Positions 10,916-20,182 of a stretch of 64,000 bases of DNA are shown one piece after another. The position numbers were made by a program, and so were the translations under genes. The notes under the pieces were generated by a model that saw nothing but the letters and a program-made list of their open reading frames with translations, was not told the DNA's origin and did not search any database. The number at the start of each line of letters is the position of its first letter. Position 1 is the first letter of the stretch. The stretch is from Methanococcoides vulcani (GTDB lineage Archaea > Halobacteriota > Methanosarcinia > Methanosarcinales > Methanosarcinaceae), in NCBI RefSeq assembly GCF_900111645.1, contig NZ_FOHQ01000002.1, forward strand, positions 310,001-374,000. Reading direction: 5' to 3'.

Positions 10916-10960
10916 CTTCTTCTTCTTCTTCTTCTTCTTCTTCTTCTTCTTCTTCTTCTT
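10916..10960. repeat. CTT trinucleotide microsatellite, 15 units
   Basis: Fifteen perfect consecutive CTT units, 45 bp, begin two bases after the HTH regulator stop codon at 10912-10914. On the minus strand the tract is AAG. It lies outside any credible gene. As an mRNA 3' end it would be a long U/C tract and might act as a terminator; as DNA it is a slippage-prone tract. No interruption is seen, which suggests recent expansion or constraint. Confidence 0.95.
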
Positions 10961-11100
10961 GATTTTCGATTGTCTGGTTTCATCCTTAGGTAGCCTTATA
11001 TATTGCCTGCTTATATATTATCTATTGAATTATTGTGGGGTACAATTGTTCATATTGGGTTTCAGGGAGGCCTTCTATTACTGTAAATGGTGAATCTGAT

Positions 11101-12270
11101 GTGAAAGATGAGCTTGGTGTAGATTCGCTGGGATCTTGTCTTAAAGAAAGGTGCAAGGAAGAAATAGCCGGGCACCATGGTACAGAGGACCTGATCAAAG
11201 AGAATGAGACCCTTCTAAGGAACGTCTTGGAATCTACTGATGATGGTATCTCCTTTTTTGATAACGACGGGACTATCCGGGTAGTGAACAACAAATTCAG
11301 AGAGATCTGGAATATTCCTGATGATGCAGACACTGGGAAGAACTATGTTGATGCATTTGTAAAATATGGTGTACCTCAACTGGAAAATGCTGATCATATC
11401 CTTTCAAAGGTCCGCAGATTTTCGACTTTGATGGAATATGATTCCGATGTCCTTTATTTCAGGGACGGTCGCATCTTTGAGTACCATCTTTTTCCTGTTA
11501 TTACTGATGGTGAAGTCAAGGGACATGTCTGCAGTTACCGGGACATAACGATTAGAAAGAAGGCAGAATCGAATCTTCAGGAATATGCACGGGAACTGGA
11601 ACATTCAAATGAGCTTAAAGATCTCTTCACTGACATTATACGTCATGACCTGCTGAATCCTGCAGGTCTGGTTAAAGGATTTGTGGAGATCTTGCTTAAA
11701 AGGGAGTTCGATCCGGATACCACTGAAAAGCTCCGTACCATTAAAAGAAATAATGGAAAGCTTATTGATATGATCGAATCGGCTTCCAAGCTTTCAAGAC
11801 TGGAATCTATCAGTGAGCTGGAATTCAAAGAACTGAATGTTGCTGCTGTTCTGAGGCTTGCAATACAGGTTCTCAATAGTCAGTTTGCTAGTAAACATAT
11901 CATTCTTGAGAACAATGCAGCCGGAAAATACAATGCAAAGATAAGTCCGGTGTTGGAAGAGGTTTTTGTGAACCTGCTTTCAAATGCGATAAAATACAGT
12001 CCTGAGGAAAGCAGGGTCATTATTGACATCCTGGATAATGGCGATGAGTGGAAGATAACGGTAACTGATTTTGGAGAAGGAGTTGCTGATGAGGACAAGC
12101 CTTTCGTGTTCGAGAGGTTCAAACGTGCTACTAAGGCTGCTGTGAAAGGTACAGGTCTGGGTCTTGCTATTGTCAAAAGGATAATTGACCTTCATGGTGG
12201 CGAAGTGGGAGTTGAGGACAACCCTAAAGGAAAAGGAAGTGTTTTCTGGGTGACTGTAAAGAAGGCCTGA
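11101..12270 (+). CDS. PAS-domain sensor histidine kinase
   Basis: Cytoplasmic two-component kinase without membrane segments. A PAS domain (about residues 40-150, starting ENETLLRNVLESTDDGISFF) is followed by HisKA with the H-box IIRHDLLNPAG (His182) and HATPase_c with the N-box FVNLLSNAIKYS, the G1 box DFGEGV and the G2 box KGTGLGLAIVKRI. There is no receiver domain and no adjacent response regulator. The start is uncertain: GTG 11101 has GGTGA about 7 nt upstream (389 aa), while a GTG at 11035 would give 411 aa but lies at the expected transcript start of TATA elements near 10997 and 11012. Confidence 0.88.
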   Translation: MKDELGVDSLGSCLKERCKEEIAGHHGTEDLIKENETLLRNVLESTDDGISFFDNDGTIRVVNNKFREIWNIPDDADTGKNYVDAFVKYGVPQLENADHILSKVRRFSTLMEYDSDVLYFRDGRIFEYHLFPVITDGEVKGHVCSYRDITIRKKAESNLQEYARELEHSNELKDLFTDIIRHDLLNPAGLVKGFVEILLKREFDPDTTEKLRTIKRNNGKLIDMIESASKLSRLESISELEFKELNVAAVLRLAIQVLNSQFASKHIILENNAAGKYNAKISPVLEEVFVNLLSNAIKYSPEESRVIIDILDNGDEWKITVTDFGEGVADEDKPFVFERFKRATKAAVKGTGLGLAIVKRIIDLHGGEVGVEDNPKGKGSVFWVTVKKA

Positions 12271-12363
12271 GGATAACTATTGCTTTCATGGGTTTCAGGT
12301 AACCGTATTGGCTTTATATTTTCAGGTCAATTTCGTTGCAGTAATGATCATGGTAGGTAACAT

Positions 12364-12720
12364 ATGGCCGAAAACACAATAACCGAAAGGGATAACGTAT
12401 TTTTTGAAGCTGGAATCAAACTTGGAGCTTTGTATCATCAGTTCACCGGCTCTCCTGTGAGCCTGAAGACGGTGGAAAGTCTTGAGACTGCTATTGCACA
12501 GAGTATCTCCGTGCAGCCTTGTGTGGAGCAGATTACTGTTTCTATCGACAGGGATATGGTACGTTCAAAGCTTAATGATGAGTTCGGTTACTGTGAATTG
12601 GAAGGTCGTATGCTCAATGTCCAGATCGATGTAAAATACGGGTCCGTAAGAGCTCATGTCTCAATGGAGTTCAATAAAGAGCTGGATTACCCGTTAATGA
12701 AAATAGATAAGGTCTACTGA
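12364..12720 (+). CDS. mptD: Dihydroneopterin aldolase MptD
   Basis: Archaeal-type aldolase that cleaves 7,8-dihydroneopterin to 6-hydroxymethyl-dihydropterin on the route to tetrahydromethanopterin/sarcinapterin. The 118 residues match the small archaeal family; the block FFEAGIKLGALYHQFTGSPVS is its hallmark. It is unrelated in sequence to bacterial FolB. AGGT precedes the ATG, and CTTTATATTTT near 12313 could be the TATA box. It converges with hisC. Confidence 0.85.
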   Translation: MAENTITERDNVFFEAGIKLGALYHQFTGSPVSLKTVESLETAIAQSISVQPCVEQITVSIDRDMVRSKLNDEFGYCELEGRMLNVQIDVKYGSVRAHVSMEFNKELDYPLMKIDKVY

Positions 12721-12752
12721 CCGCTTTTTTAGTCAGTCTAATGGGAAAGGGG

Positions 12753-13841
12753 TCAGATGGAAGTGAAACCTTCCACGACCTTTTTGTTCTGCTCTTCTGT
12801 TCCAATGGTAATACGTATGAGTGAATCTCCTGCATTGGCAAAGGAAGTACAGTCACGCACAATGATCCCTTTTTTGAGCAATTCTGTGGTAACATCACGT
12901 GCCTTGTGCGGAGCTACGTCAACAAGGATAAAGTTTGCCTGGGTGTCATATACTTTGAACGGGATGTTATCCTGAAGATATTTCTTGCCCGTACGTGCCA
13001 GCTCAATGCTTTTGTTGAGGTGCTCGGTATCTGATAGTGCAGCAACACCTGCAGCGACTGCTGCGGAGCTTACATTGAATGGAGTTGCTATCTTCATGTA
13101 TTCTTCCTTGAGCCATATTGGAAGCATGCCGTATCCGATCCTCATGCCAGCAAGGCCGAATGCTTTTGAGAATGTCCTTCCGACAATGATGTTGTCATAT
13201 TTTGGAACAAGGTGTGCGATATTCTTGTCAGAAAATTCCACGTATGCTTCATCAACGAATACAAGGGCTTCAGTGGCTTCTGCGATTCGTAGTATATCCT
13301 CTTCCGGTACTACATTACCTGAAGGGTTGTTGGGTGAACACAGGAAGATGATCTTTGTCCGTGGTGTGATAGCATCGAGTACTTTTTCAACGTCCACTGA
13401 GAAATCCTCTTCACGCTGTACGTAAGCAGGAACTGCGCCGTTTGCACGTGCGGATATCTCGTAGTAGGAGAACGTCGGTGTTGTAAGGATGACCTCATCA
13501 CCACGGCTTATGACAAGTCTTGTGAGTCCGTCCAGAAGTCCGTCCATACCGGGACCTGAAGCCACAATATGATCTGCAGGTATGCCGGTGTATTCGGATA
13601 TCGCTTCCACGAGCTCACGTGCATCGGCTGAAGGATAAATGCTGATCCCCTGTGCATCTTTTATGAGCGCTTCCACTGCTTTTGGTGACGGTCCCAGAGG
13701 GTTCTCGTTCGAACCGAGTTTAATGACTGACGCAGGGTCCAGTCCGTATGCTTTTACAATATCATCAATTGATTTGCCGGGAACATATTTTGCAATTGAT
13801 GCAATCTCTTCTTTTATCAGTTCATATCTGGGCAAGCACAT
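12753..13841 (-). CDS. hisC: Histidinol-phosphate aminotransferase
   Basis: PLP enzyme of histidine synthesis that interconverts imidazole-acetol phosphate and histidinol phosphate. Fold type I motifs are clear: [11 protein letters not shown] near the N-terminus, [15 protein letters not shown], and the PLP lysine in [17 protein letters not shown]. Length 362 aa is normal. It overlaps the end of argD by 20 nt, so the two aminotransferases are translationally coupled although they serve different amino acid pathways. Confidence 0.94.
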   Translation of the reverse strand: MCLPRYELIKEEIASIAKYVPGKSIDDIVKAYGLDPASVIKLGSNENPLGPSPKAVEALIKDAQGISIYPSADARELVEAISEYTGIPADHIVASGPGMDGLLDGLTRLVISRGDEVILTTPTFSYYEISARANGAVPAYVQREEDFSVDVEKVLDAITPRTKIIFLCSPNNPSGNVVPEEDILRIAEATEALVFVDEAYVEFSDKNIAHLVPKYDNIIVGRTFSKAFGLAGMRIGYGMLPIWLKEEYMKIATPFNVSSAAVAAGVAALSDTEHLNKSIELARTGKKYLQDNIPFKVYDTQANFILVDVAPHKARDVTTELLKKGIIVRDCTSFANAGDSLIRITIGTEEQNKKVVEGFTSI

Positions 13842-14994
13842 CCACCACCATGTCGATCTGTTCTTTGGTGATCACAAGAGGAGGTGCGATACGGATGACT
13901 TTCTCGGATGTGCAGTTAAGGAGTATGCCATTTTCCCTTGCAAGATCCACGATGTCTGCACAGGGCTTGTTGATCTCCACGCCGATCATGAGACCGCGTC
14001 CGCGAACTTGCACTATGTTGTCGAGTTCAAGTGACCTGAGCTTGTCCATGAAATACTCGCCCATCTGTGCCGAGCGTTCCACAAGGTTCTCGTCCCTGAT
14101 CACATTGATGGATGCAAGAGATGCAGCACATGCCAGTGGTCCGCCTCCGAAGGTTGCAGCGTGCTGGCTCTTTCCAAAGGATACGCCATCACGTGCCACA
14201 ATAGCACCCATTGGGAATCCTCCACCTATTGCCTTTGCCATGGTCATAATGTCAGGAACTACCTTTGAATGGTCTTTACAGAACCACTTTCCTGTCCTGC
14301 CAAAACCGGTCTGGACCTCGTCGAATATCAGGAGCATGTCGTTTTCATCACAGATCTCACGTACCTCTTTGAGGTACTCATCAGATGGGACATTGATACC
14401 ACCTTCTCCTTGTATGGGTTCGACAATGACTGCTGCAGTGTCTTCTGTTATTGCATCCCTGATCGCCTGTGCATCGTTGTAGGCAACGAACTTTTCCCCC
14501 TGTATAAGAGGTTCAAATGGTGTCCTGTAAATGGATTTGTGTGTTACTGTGAGGGAGCCCATTGTCCGGCCGTGGAATGAGTGTTCCGCTGCGATGAACT
14601 CGGTCTTTCCTGTTGTGACCCTTGCCAGTTTCATTGCAGCCTCAACGGCTTCGGTACCGGAGTTACAGAAGAATGCACGGCCCATGCCGGTAATATTGAC
14701 AAGTTCCTCGGCAAGGCCTGCCTGCACATCGGTATAATAAAGATTTGATACGTGTATGAGCTTCTCCGCCTGCTTGCTGATCGCTTCGACGACGCGAGGG
14801 TGGCAGTGTCCCACATTGTTCACGGCAATTCCTGCCACACAATCAATGAACTCATTACCGTTGATGTCGCGGACAACTGAACCTTTCCCGCTCTCAAGTG
14901 CGATGGGCTGGCGTGTGTATGTCTGCATTACGTACTTTTCATCCTGTTCTACAATTGATTCGTAATCTTTTGATAGGGTAGTCTCTTTGGTCAT
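13822..14994 (-). CDS. argD: Acetylornithine aminotransferase
   Basis: Class III PLP transaminase of arginine synthesis (N-acetylglutamate semialdehyde to N-acetylornithine). Diagnostic stretches: [27 protein letters not shown], the [11 protein letters not shown] aspartate contacting PLP, and the PLP lysine in [12 protein letters not shown]. The 390-aa length is normal. AGAGGT lies about 7 nt before the ATG. It follows the bactofilin-like gene by 28 nt and overlaps hisC. Confidence 0.94.
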   Translation of the reverse strand: MTKETTLSKDYESIVEQDEKYVMQTYTRQPIALESGKGSVVRDINGNEFIDCVAGIAVNNVGHCHPRVVEAISKQAEKLIHVSNLYYTDVQAGLAEELVNITGMGRAFFCNSGTEAVEAAMKLARVTTGKTEFIAAEHSFHGRTMGSLTVTHKSIYRTPFEPLIQGEKFVAYNDAQAIRDAITEDTAAVIVEPIQGEGGINVPSDEYLKEVREICDENDMLLIFDEVQTGFGRTGKWFCKDHSKVVPDIMTMAKAIGGGFPMGAIVARDGVSFGKSQHAATFGGGPLACAASLASINVIRDENLVERSAQMGEYFMDKLRSLELDNIVQVRGRGLMIGVEINKPCADIVDLARENGILLNCTSEKVIRIAPPLVITKEQIDMVVDVLAQI

Positions 14995-15021
14995 AGAATA
15001 CCTCTGAATTAGTTATGTTCG

Positions 15022-15852
15022 TCAAATATCGAGTGTCATCAATTCTTTCTCATTGAGGACATCCTCTTCTTCACGCTCGAAGACGATCCCGCCTGATGCT
15101 CTCATGACACCGTCCACACGTGCGCTTTCATGTATCCTTATGGAATTGGCATTGATCTCTCCAAGGACGTGTGTACCTTTATTGATGTGTACATTTCCAC
15201 GTGAAACGATGTTACCGTGTATGGTGTTGTTCTCACCAAGGTTCACTGTGTTCATGGTACGTATACTTCCGTAGAGCGTAGTGCCATTTGCCAGATCAAG
15301 TGAAGTGGCGCGGATGTTTCCCACAAGGCGGCAATCACTTCCGATAACCGCATTTGAAGGAACTCTTATTGAATCGATGGATATCTTGGAGCCGTTTGGT
15401 ATGATCATGGCAGCAGTGCCGATGGTCTCAACTTCTTCGTCGAACATCTCACTTAATGCCTTTTCGACCTCTTCGTCCTTGCCCATGCGTAAAAGTTCGG
15501 TCAGGTACAGGAAAAGATATGCTATTACAGGGACCGGATTCCTTACAACGATCCATCCCTTTGCCTCGAATCCGTCACTGATCTTTACATTGTTGCCTAT
15601 ATCAAGGTCACCTTTTACCACAAGTTTCCCGTCAATGGAGACAAACTCTCCGATGTAGGCGTTCTCTTTGGTCTTGACAGTTCCGCCAATGTGGGACCAG
15701 ATATCGATCCTGATGTCTGATCTGGCATTGATATCGCCGGAAACCTCGACCCTTTCTCCGAGGATCGCAGAATCAGCTATCAGGCCATATCGTACATCTG
15801 AATGGTTACCTACTATGATGTCTCCATCCAGCACGATATTGTGCTCTTCCAT
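15022..15852 (-). CDS. Bactofilin-like polymer-forming protein (left-handed beta-helix)
   Basis: Repeated short strands with V/I-x-G-D/N spacing (VDGDIIVGNH, VSGDINARSD, VVKGDLDIGNN, LVGNIRATSLD, LYGSIRTMNTV, IHGNIVSRGNV, VLGEINANSI) indicate two beta-helical halves split by a helical insert at about residues 108-145. Such proteins are annotated as polymer-forming or acyltransferase-like; no catalytic residues are recognised. The first ATG is at 15852, but the frame stays open and protein-like for 18 further codons (IIAEEELFKTFVIPDNTK) without ATG, GTG or TTG. A GGAG six bases before ATC at 15904-15906 suggests a noncanonical start, so the true protein may be longer. Confidence 0.75.
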   Translation of the reverse strand: MEEHNIVLDGDIIVGNHSDVRYGLIADSAILGERVEVSGDINARSDIRIDIWSHIGGTVKTKENAYIGEFVSIDGKLVVKGDLDIGNNVKISDGFEAKGWIVVRNPVPVIAYLFLYLTELLRMGKDEEVEKALSEMFDEEVETIGTAAMIIPNGSKISIDSIRVPSNAVIGSDCRLVGNIRATSLDLANGTTLYGSIRTMNTVNLGENNTIHGNIVSRGNVHINKGTHVLGEINANSIRIHESARVDGVMRASGGIVFEREEEDVLNEKELMTLDI

Positions 15853-15934
15853 TTTTGTATTGTCCGGAATGACAAACGTTTTAAAGAGTTCCTCTTCTGC
15901 GATGATTTCACTCTCCGACGAGATGAATTTGAGG

Positions 15935-15944
15935 CGATATATAA
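15935..15944 (-). promoter_or_regulatory. TATA box upstream of the bactofilin gene
   Basis: Read on the minus strand the sequence is CTTATATATC. Transcription would start near 15913-15916, next to a GGAG motif at 15913-15916 and just before the ATC pair that could open the extended reading frame. Confidence 0.4.
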
Positions 15945-16027
15945 GTTCACAGCTTATTTAACCTGTTGCTATATGTATATTTTGACGTTAGGTACTTACC
16001 ACAGGATCCTTTGGATGCCTGCAGGAT

Positions 16028-16498
16028 TTACTGCTCACATCCGCAACGTACATCCACTGCAGCGCCTGTATCAAGCGCTTCTACCTCATCGGGTGAAAGC
16101 AGGAGCTGTCCGGTAGCAATGGCCTTATCGTTCTCATCAACAATGATGACCTCATCACCGCTTCGAAGACCGGGGTCTATGGATGTCACATGTTTTGCGA
16201 ATGTGGTCTTTCCCTTTGAAACAAAAGGTACTGCATCATCGCATACTGCCACCCTTAAGGCTGGCGCAGGAACATGTGCGTGGATCGCTGTAGCCGCTTC
16301 CATGCTAAGTGTGAGCATTCCATCCCTTGCTCTTGCTGTTGCAATACGCTTGCCATCGATCATGATCTGCCTGATGCGTTTTGTCCTTGAGAGCTGGAAG
16401 GTTACGTCATCAGAAAAAAGAATGTCTCCGCATCCCTTGCCGAACTGGTAGTCAGCCATAATACGAACTTTTTTGATCATCTTCGCTTTTTTATCCAT
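16028..16498 (-). CDS. PUA-domain RNA-binding protein
   Basis: A C-terminal PUA fold is visible from about residue 75: VSKGKTTFAKHVTSIDPGLRSGDEVIIVDENDKAIATGQLLLSPDEV, closely resembling the C-terminal domain of archaeosine tRNA-guanine transglycosylases and related RNA-modifying enzymes. The N-terminal 70 residues (DYQFGKGCGDILF) resemble the domain that precedes PUA in those enzymes. With 156 aa there is no catalytic domain, so an RNA-binding adaptor or partner is more likely than an enzyme. The protein ends in a Cys-containing CGCEQ. Confidence 0.75.
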   Translation of the reverse strand: MDKKAKMIKKVRIMADYQFGKGCGDILFSDDVTFQLSRTKRIRQIMIDGKRIATARARDGMLTLSMEAATAIHAHVPAPALRVAVCDDAVPFVSKGKTTFAKHVTSIDPGLRSGDEVIIVDENDKAIATGQLLLSPDEVEALDTGAAVDVRCGCEQ

Positions 16499-16636
16499 GG
16501 GCGCAAGATTAAGGATAGAACTTAAAATGGTTGACGGTCGGATATTAAAAAAGGCGTTGCAATAAAATCGTCCTAGCCTCTTTTATATTTAAATGATATC
16601 GAACATCTTTAAATATTATTATACCAATCTATTATT

Positions 16637-16729
16637 TGAGGAAGCGGACAGATTGCTTGCAAACTTTTGTGTTGTAAATGACTGTAATCAAGCAAACCAT
16701 TCATCCCCTCAAACAAAGCCGTTTCCTCA
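16637..16729 (+). ncRNA. Candidate structured noncoding RNA
   Basis: The 375-bp gap between the PUA gene and rtcB contains two nested stems. The outer stem pairs 16637-16647 (TGAGGAAGCGG) with 16719-16729 (CCGTTTCCTCA), 11 bp with one G-U pair. The inner stem pairs 16653-16659 (TTGCTTG) with 16689-16695 (CAAGCAA). The G-U pair favours the plus strand as the RNA. TATA-like TTTAAATATTATT lies about 20-30 bases before the outer stem, and pyrimidine/T-rich sequence follows. No reading frame fits. I do not recognise a known RNA family. Confidence 0.5.
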
Positions 16730-16797
16730 CTCTCTTGTAGTCTTTTCATAATATCTTTCTACTGATCATTTCTTTGATGTTCTCTTAATTTCTCTTA

Positions 16798-16837
16798 ATA
16801 TTAGACAACTCTAAGCAAAGCTATGTTGTTCTAATAT
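16798..16837. terminator. Hairpin downstream of rtcB
   Basis: ATATTAGA-CAAC (16798-16809) pairs with GTTG-T-TCTAATAT (16825-16837), 12 bp with one bulge and a 15-nt loop. It lies 37 bases beyond the rtcB stop on the minus strand, so it may end that transcript; it could equally close a plus-strand transcript from the RNA candidate at 16.64 kb. Confidence 0.4.
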
Positions 16838-16873
16838 CCTGGCAGCTCTGTCCTTAAGATAATTTAGGTCAGA

Positions 16874-18334
16874 TCAGCCTTTAACAACACCAAGAGGCAT
16901 CATTCTGGCAACCTTTCTTGCGATACCAAGATCATGCACAACATTGACGACATCACTGCTGGACTTGTAAACGCTAGGTGCTTCCTCCGCGATCATGGAT
17001 GGATGTGCAGCCCTGACTATGATCCCGCTTTTCTCAAGTTCGCTCTTGATATCTTCCCCGTAGAATTCCTTCTTTGCATGGGCACGGCTCATGACCCTGC
17101 CGGCTCCATGGCATGCACTTCCGAAAGAGATGTCCATTGAAGCTTCCGCTCCGTGAAGTACGAACGAAGCTGTTCCCATACTTCCTGGTATCAATACCGG
17201 CTGGCCGACATCGCGGTATGCCTGTGGAACGTCCTTATGTCCCGGTGGGAATGCTCTTGTAGCTCCTTTCCTGTGGACGTAGACGTTCTTTTTCTTACCA
17301 TCCACGTTATGTTCTTCCAGTTTTGCCACATTATGTGCAACGTCATAGACAAGGTCAAGCCCGAGCTCATCGATGTCGGACCTGAATACTTCTGAAATGA
17401 TCTCCCTGGTCCAGTGGGTGATGATCTGCCTGTTGTTCCATGCATAGTTGGCAGCGCATATCATGGACCTGAAGTAGTTCTGTGCTTCATCGGACTGTGC
17501 CGGAGCACATGCAAGTTGTTTGTCAGGAAGTGCGATCTTGTACTTCTTTGCAGCCTGTGAGATGGTACGCAGGTGATCGGTGCATATCTGATGACCGGTG
17601 CCTCGTGAACCGCAGTGGATCATGAAGGTTACCTGTCCTTCTTCCAGACCAAAGTTATCAGCAACTTCCTGGTCGTATATCTTATCGATATACTGTGCCT
17701 CAAGGAAGTGATTGCCGCTGCCCAGGGTTCCTGCCTGCGGTCGTCCTCTCTTGCGGGCCTTAGCGCTGATGTGCCTTGTATCCCCGCCTTTTATGCATCC
17801 GCCACCTTCACAGTGTTCGAGATCTGCCTCCACACCATATCCATTCTCAACAGCCCAGCGGGAACCATGCAGGAAAATATCATCCAGCTCACTCTCAGAA
17901 GCCCTTATGCGGCTCTTGGAACCTACGCCTGCAGGCACGGCCTGGAAAAGTTTATCGGTGAGCTCTTTCATCACCGGGCGGACGTCTTCAACAGTGAGGT
18001 TAGATCGAATAAGGCGCACTCCGCAGTTGATATCAAACCCCACTCCTCCAGGGCTGATAACTCCTTCTTCCTCGTCAAAGGCGGCAACGCCTCCTATGGG
18101 GAACCCGTATCCAAGATGTGCATCCGGCATCGCCATGGAATATTTCTGTATTCCTGGGAGCATTGCCACGTTTGCAACCTGGTCGAGTGCTTCCGGTTCG
18201 AGGTCGTGGATAAGTTTGTCTGAGAGGTATATCCTTCCGGGGACGTTCATTCCCGGTTTCGATCCGATCGGGATCTCCCATATATTATCGTCTATCCTTT
18301 TGAGTGATTCCTTTATGTTGCCTGCATCTTCCAT
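16874..18334 (-). CDS. rtcB: RNA-splicing ligase RtcB
   Basis: GTP- and manganese-dependent ligase that joins 2',3'-cyclic phosphate and 5'-hydroxyl RNA ends, sealing spliced tRNA halves in archaea. Metal-binding and nucleotide motifs are intact: FDINCGVRLIRS, GVEADLEHCEGGGCIKGGD, GTLGSGNHFLE, MIHCGSRGTGHQ, and the guanylylated His in HRKGATRAFPPGHKD. The 486-aa size is normal and no intein is inserted, unlike some archaeal RtcB genes. ATG 18334 is selected because GGGAGG precedes it by about 7 nt. It follows archease by 48 nt, the usual partner arrangement. Confidence 0.95.
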   Translation of the reverse strand: MEDAGNIKESLKRIDDNIWEIPIGSKPGMNVPGRIYLSDKLIHDLEPEALDQVANVAMLPGIQKYSMAMPDAHLGYGFPIGGVAAFDEEEGVISPGGVGFDINCGVRLIRSNLTVEDVRPVMKELTDKLFQAVPAGVGSKSRIRASESELDDIFLHGSRWAVENGYGVEADLEHCEGGGCIKGGDTRHISAKARKRGRPQAGTLGSGNHFLEAQYIDKIYDQEVADNFGLEEGQVTFMIHCGSRGTGHQICTDHLRTISQAAKKYKIALPDKQLACAPAQSDEAQNYFRSMICAANYAWNNRQIITHWTREIISEVFRSDIDELGLDLVYDVAHNVAKLEEHNVDGKKKNVYVHRKGATRAFPPGHKDVPQAYRDVGQPVLIPGSMGTASFVLHGAEASMDISFGSACHGAGRVMSRAHAKKEFYGEDIKSELEKSGIIVRAAHPSMIAEEAPSVYKSSSDVVNVVHDLGIARKVARMMPLGVVKG

Positions 18335-18382
18335 GCGTTTCCCTCCCACTGTAATGTTGAACTATTACGGTCCCTGATTTGA

Positions 18383-18823
18383 TCATGTGTCAACCGTTAC
18401 CTGTACCATGAAACCTTCCGGAATTTCCTCTGCCTTCAGGTTATTGTAGGTCACAGCTTTGACCTCGGTATCGATCTCGTGTTTTTCAAGATCGATCTCT
18501 TCACCGCTTGCGTGTGCTGATATTGTGTATTCGCTATCCACCTGTGTAATGCTCTCCACTTTGAACTCCCCGAAGGCTATGAAATCCACTTCGAAGAGGA
18601 ACAGAAGTTCTGAGAGCCAGTCAACCAAAAGATCGTCTATGTCAGGTGCTGTAAGTTTGATTTCCTCTGTGTGTTTGCAGTCAACCTTTGATGTATTGAT
18701 CATTACATTGAACATGGCAACAGCTGCGTTCTCAAAAGCCTCTTCCATTGTTTTCCCGTAGGCCTTGAACTTTGCATCCGCCGTGTGTTCAAGATATTCG
18801 TATTTCAGGTCAGGAAACTGCAT
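18383..18823 (-). CDS. Archease, RtcB activator
   Basis: Small protein that stimulates RtcB guanylylation and turnover. Family features are the N-terminal YEYLEHTADAKFKAYG with conserved H-T-A-D, the central DIDDLLVDWLSELLFLFE block and the C-terminal VKAVTYNNLKAEE. The 146-residue length fits. It lies directly upstream of rtcB on the same strand, which supports both assignments. Confidence 0.94.
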   Translation of the reverse strand: MQFPDLKYEYLEHTADAKFKAYGKTMEEAFENAAVAMFNVMINTSKVDCKHTEEIKLTAPDIDDLLVDWLSELLFLFEVDFIAFGEFKVESITQVDSEYTISAHASGEEIDLEKHEIDTEVKAVTYNNLKAEEIPEGFMVQVTVDT

Positions 18824-18892
18824 ATTTTTAAAATGGTCTTTGCTCTACTTTAAACTATTCCAAAAATAATCGGGATCAGAAGACTAAAACGA

Positions 18893-19501
18893 TTAGAGGC
18901 GCTTCCATATGCTGCCCATTCTCTGTATCGTTGTTATATGGCTTCCAAGTCCAATAACGATAATACTCCAGCCTATCATTGTGTATCCCAGGACAGGTTC
19001 GCTATAGATGTAATAGGCTACTGAAGCAAGCAGTATAAGTGCAAGTCTGTCAGCCCTGCCCATGATGCCACCGTAGAATCTTCCAATTCCAAGGGCCTGT
19101 GCCTGTGTTCCGAGATAGCTTACCAGCAAGACCAGAATGATGGTTATGGTGCCGATCTGCCACTGTACATGCCCGCCGAAGAACATTCCGCAGATGATGA
19201 ACACATCGGAATAACGGTCGATGACATGGTCAAGGAAGTCACCTTTCTTGCTATCGGTACGAAGATATCTTGCAACTGCACCGTCCAGGGCATCAAAGGA
19301 AGAATTGAGCCCGACAAAAAGGATGGCTGCAAGTGCAAAGAATGGTCTTTCGACCGAGAAGTAGAAGCAGATGCCTGCCAGTACTGCGAATCCAAGGGAA
19401 GCGAGTGACAGGGAATTTGGTGATATCCTCCTGTTTGCGAGTGCTATAGCTACCGGGTTCAATATCCTTGTAGCAGCTGGTCTTAATGCATCAATGGTCA
19501 T
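18893..19501 (-). CDS. Archaetidylinositol phosphate synthase-like CDP-alcohol phosphatidyltransferase
   Basis: Membrane enzyme with the CDP-alcohol signature DALDGAVARYLRTDSKKGDF followed by LDHVIDRYSD, i.e. DGxxAR, G and DxxxD. This form resembles the archaeal enzymes that couple CDP-archaeol with inositol phosphate, but the acceptor alcohol is not decided by the motif. Hydrophobic helices continue through the C-terminus. ATG 19501 (202 aa) has AGGA upstream; the frame is open to a TTG at 19570 that would overlap the aldolase gene. It is a distinct paralogue of the synthase at 6.8-7.5 kb. Confidence 0.82.
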   Translation of the reverse strand: MTIDALRPAATRILNPVAIALANRRISPNSLSLASLGFAVLAGICFYFSVERPFFALAAILFVGLNSSFDALDGAVARYLRTDSKKGDFLDHVIDRYSDVFIICGMFFGGHVQWQIGTITIILVLLVSYLGTQAQALGIGRFYGGIMGRADRLALILLASVAYYIYSEPVLGYTMIGWSIIVIGLGSHITTIQRMGSIWKRL

Positions 19502-19556
19502 GGACTTTCCTTTATTAGGCTCTTTCTTATTAGTTGTTATGGTTTTTCCTTGATCT

Positions 19557-20108
19557 TCACTTCTTTGCAAGATCGACCAGGTATTTGATCCTGCAGGAAT
19601 GCTCTATCTGTGTTGTTACCACGTAAGCATCAGCAAGCGTCTTGCCCACTGCGAAGGTGCCATGGCTGTATGCGATCGCTCCTCTGTGGTCGGATAATGC
19701 TTTTGCCGCCCCTTCTGCCAGTTCGGCGGACCCCATCATTCCCTTGAAAATGGGTATCTCATGAAGGAAGTGCATACCTTCACTGTCAATAGGGACAATG
19801 CTGTCCGAATCCGCAATAAGCGTCTGGGCTACCGAATAAGGGCAGTGTGCATGCAGGATAGCAAGCGCAGGCGTGTTCCTGTAAATGGCACGGTGCACGA
19901 TGGTCTCTGTGGATGCGATAAGGTCAAGTTCTGATGTTCCCTCAACGGGAACTTCCACCACACTGTTCTCAGTGATCTCATCAAGTGCTGCACCACTTCG
20001 TGTTATTATCATTTTGTTCGCGATACGCACGCTGATATTTCCAAAATTGGACTCGACCAATCCGTGGTCGACCAGCTTTTTCCCATATTTTGCCATTTCC
20101 TGCCACAT
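19557..20108 (-). CDS. Class II aldolase/adducin-family protein, fuculose-phosphate aldolase-like
   Basis: Zinc-dependent aldolase fold: the substrate loop VESNFGNISVRI, acidic residue in ASTETIVHRAIY, zinc ligands in HAHCPYS and a later His in AIAYSHGTFAVG. The 183-aa length matches archaeal homologues of FucA. The physiological substrate in methanogens is unsettled; a lactaldehyde-forming role toward F420 was proposed for a homologue. The promoter side is divergent from tRNA-Thr. Confidence 0.82.
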   Translation of the reverse strand: MWQEMAKYGKKLVDHGLVESNFGNISVRIANKMIITRSGAALDEITENSVVEVPVEGTSELDLIASTETIVHRAIYRNTPALAILHAHCPYSVAQTLIADSDSIVPIDSEGMHFLHEIPIFKGMMGSAELAEGAAKALSDHRGAIAYSHGTFAVGKTLADAYVVTTQIEHSCRIKYLVDLAKK

Positions 20109-20182
20109 GATGTTTCTACTATGCTAAAATCAACCATAACATTTATTTGTTATCATGCATTGTATGGGTACGTTTCAATAGC

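Noticed and set aside
10786-10983. Reading frames with long runs of Arg (minus) or Phe (plus) over the CTT tract
   Set aside because: They are products of the trinucleotide repeat and lack ribosome sites or family features.
16874-18334. Intein in RtcB
   Set aside because: Archaeal RtcB genes sometimes carry one, but this protein has normal length and uninterrupted motifs.
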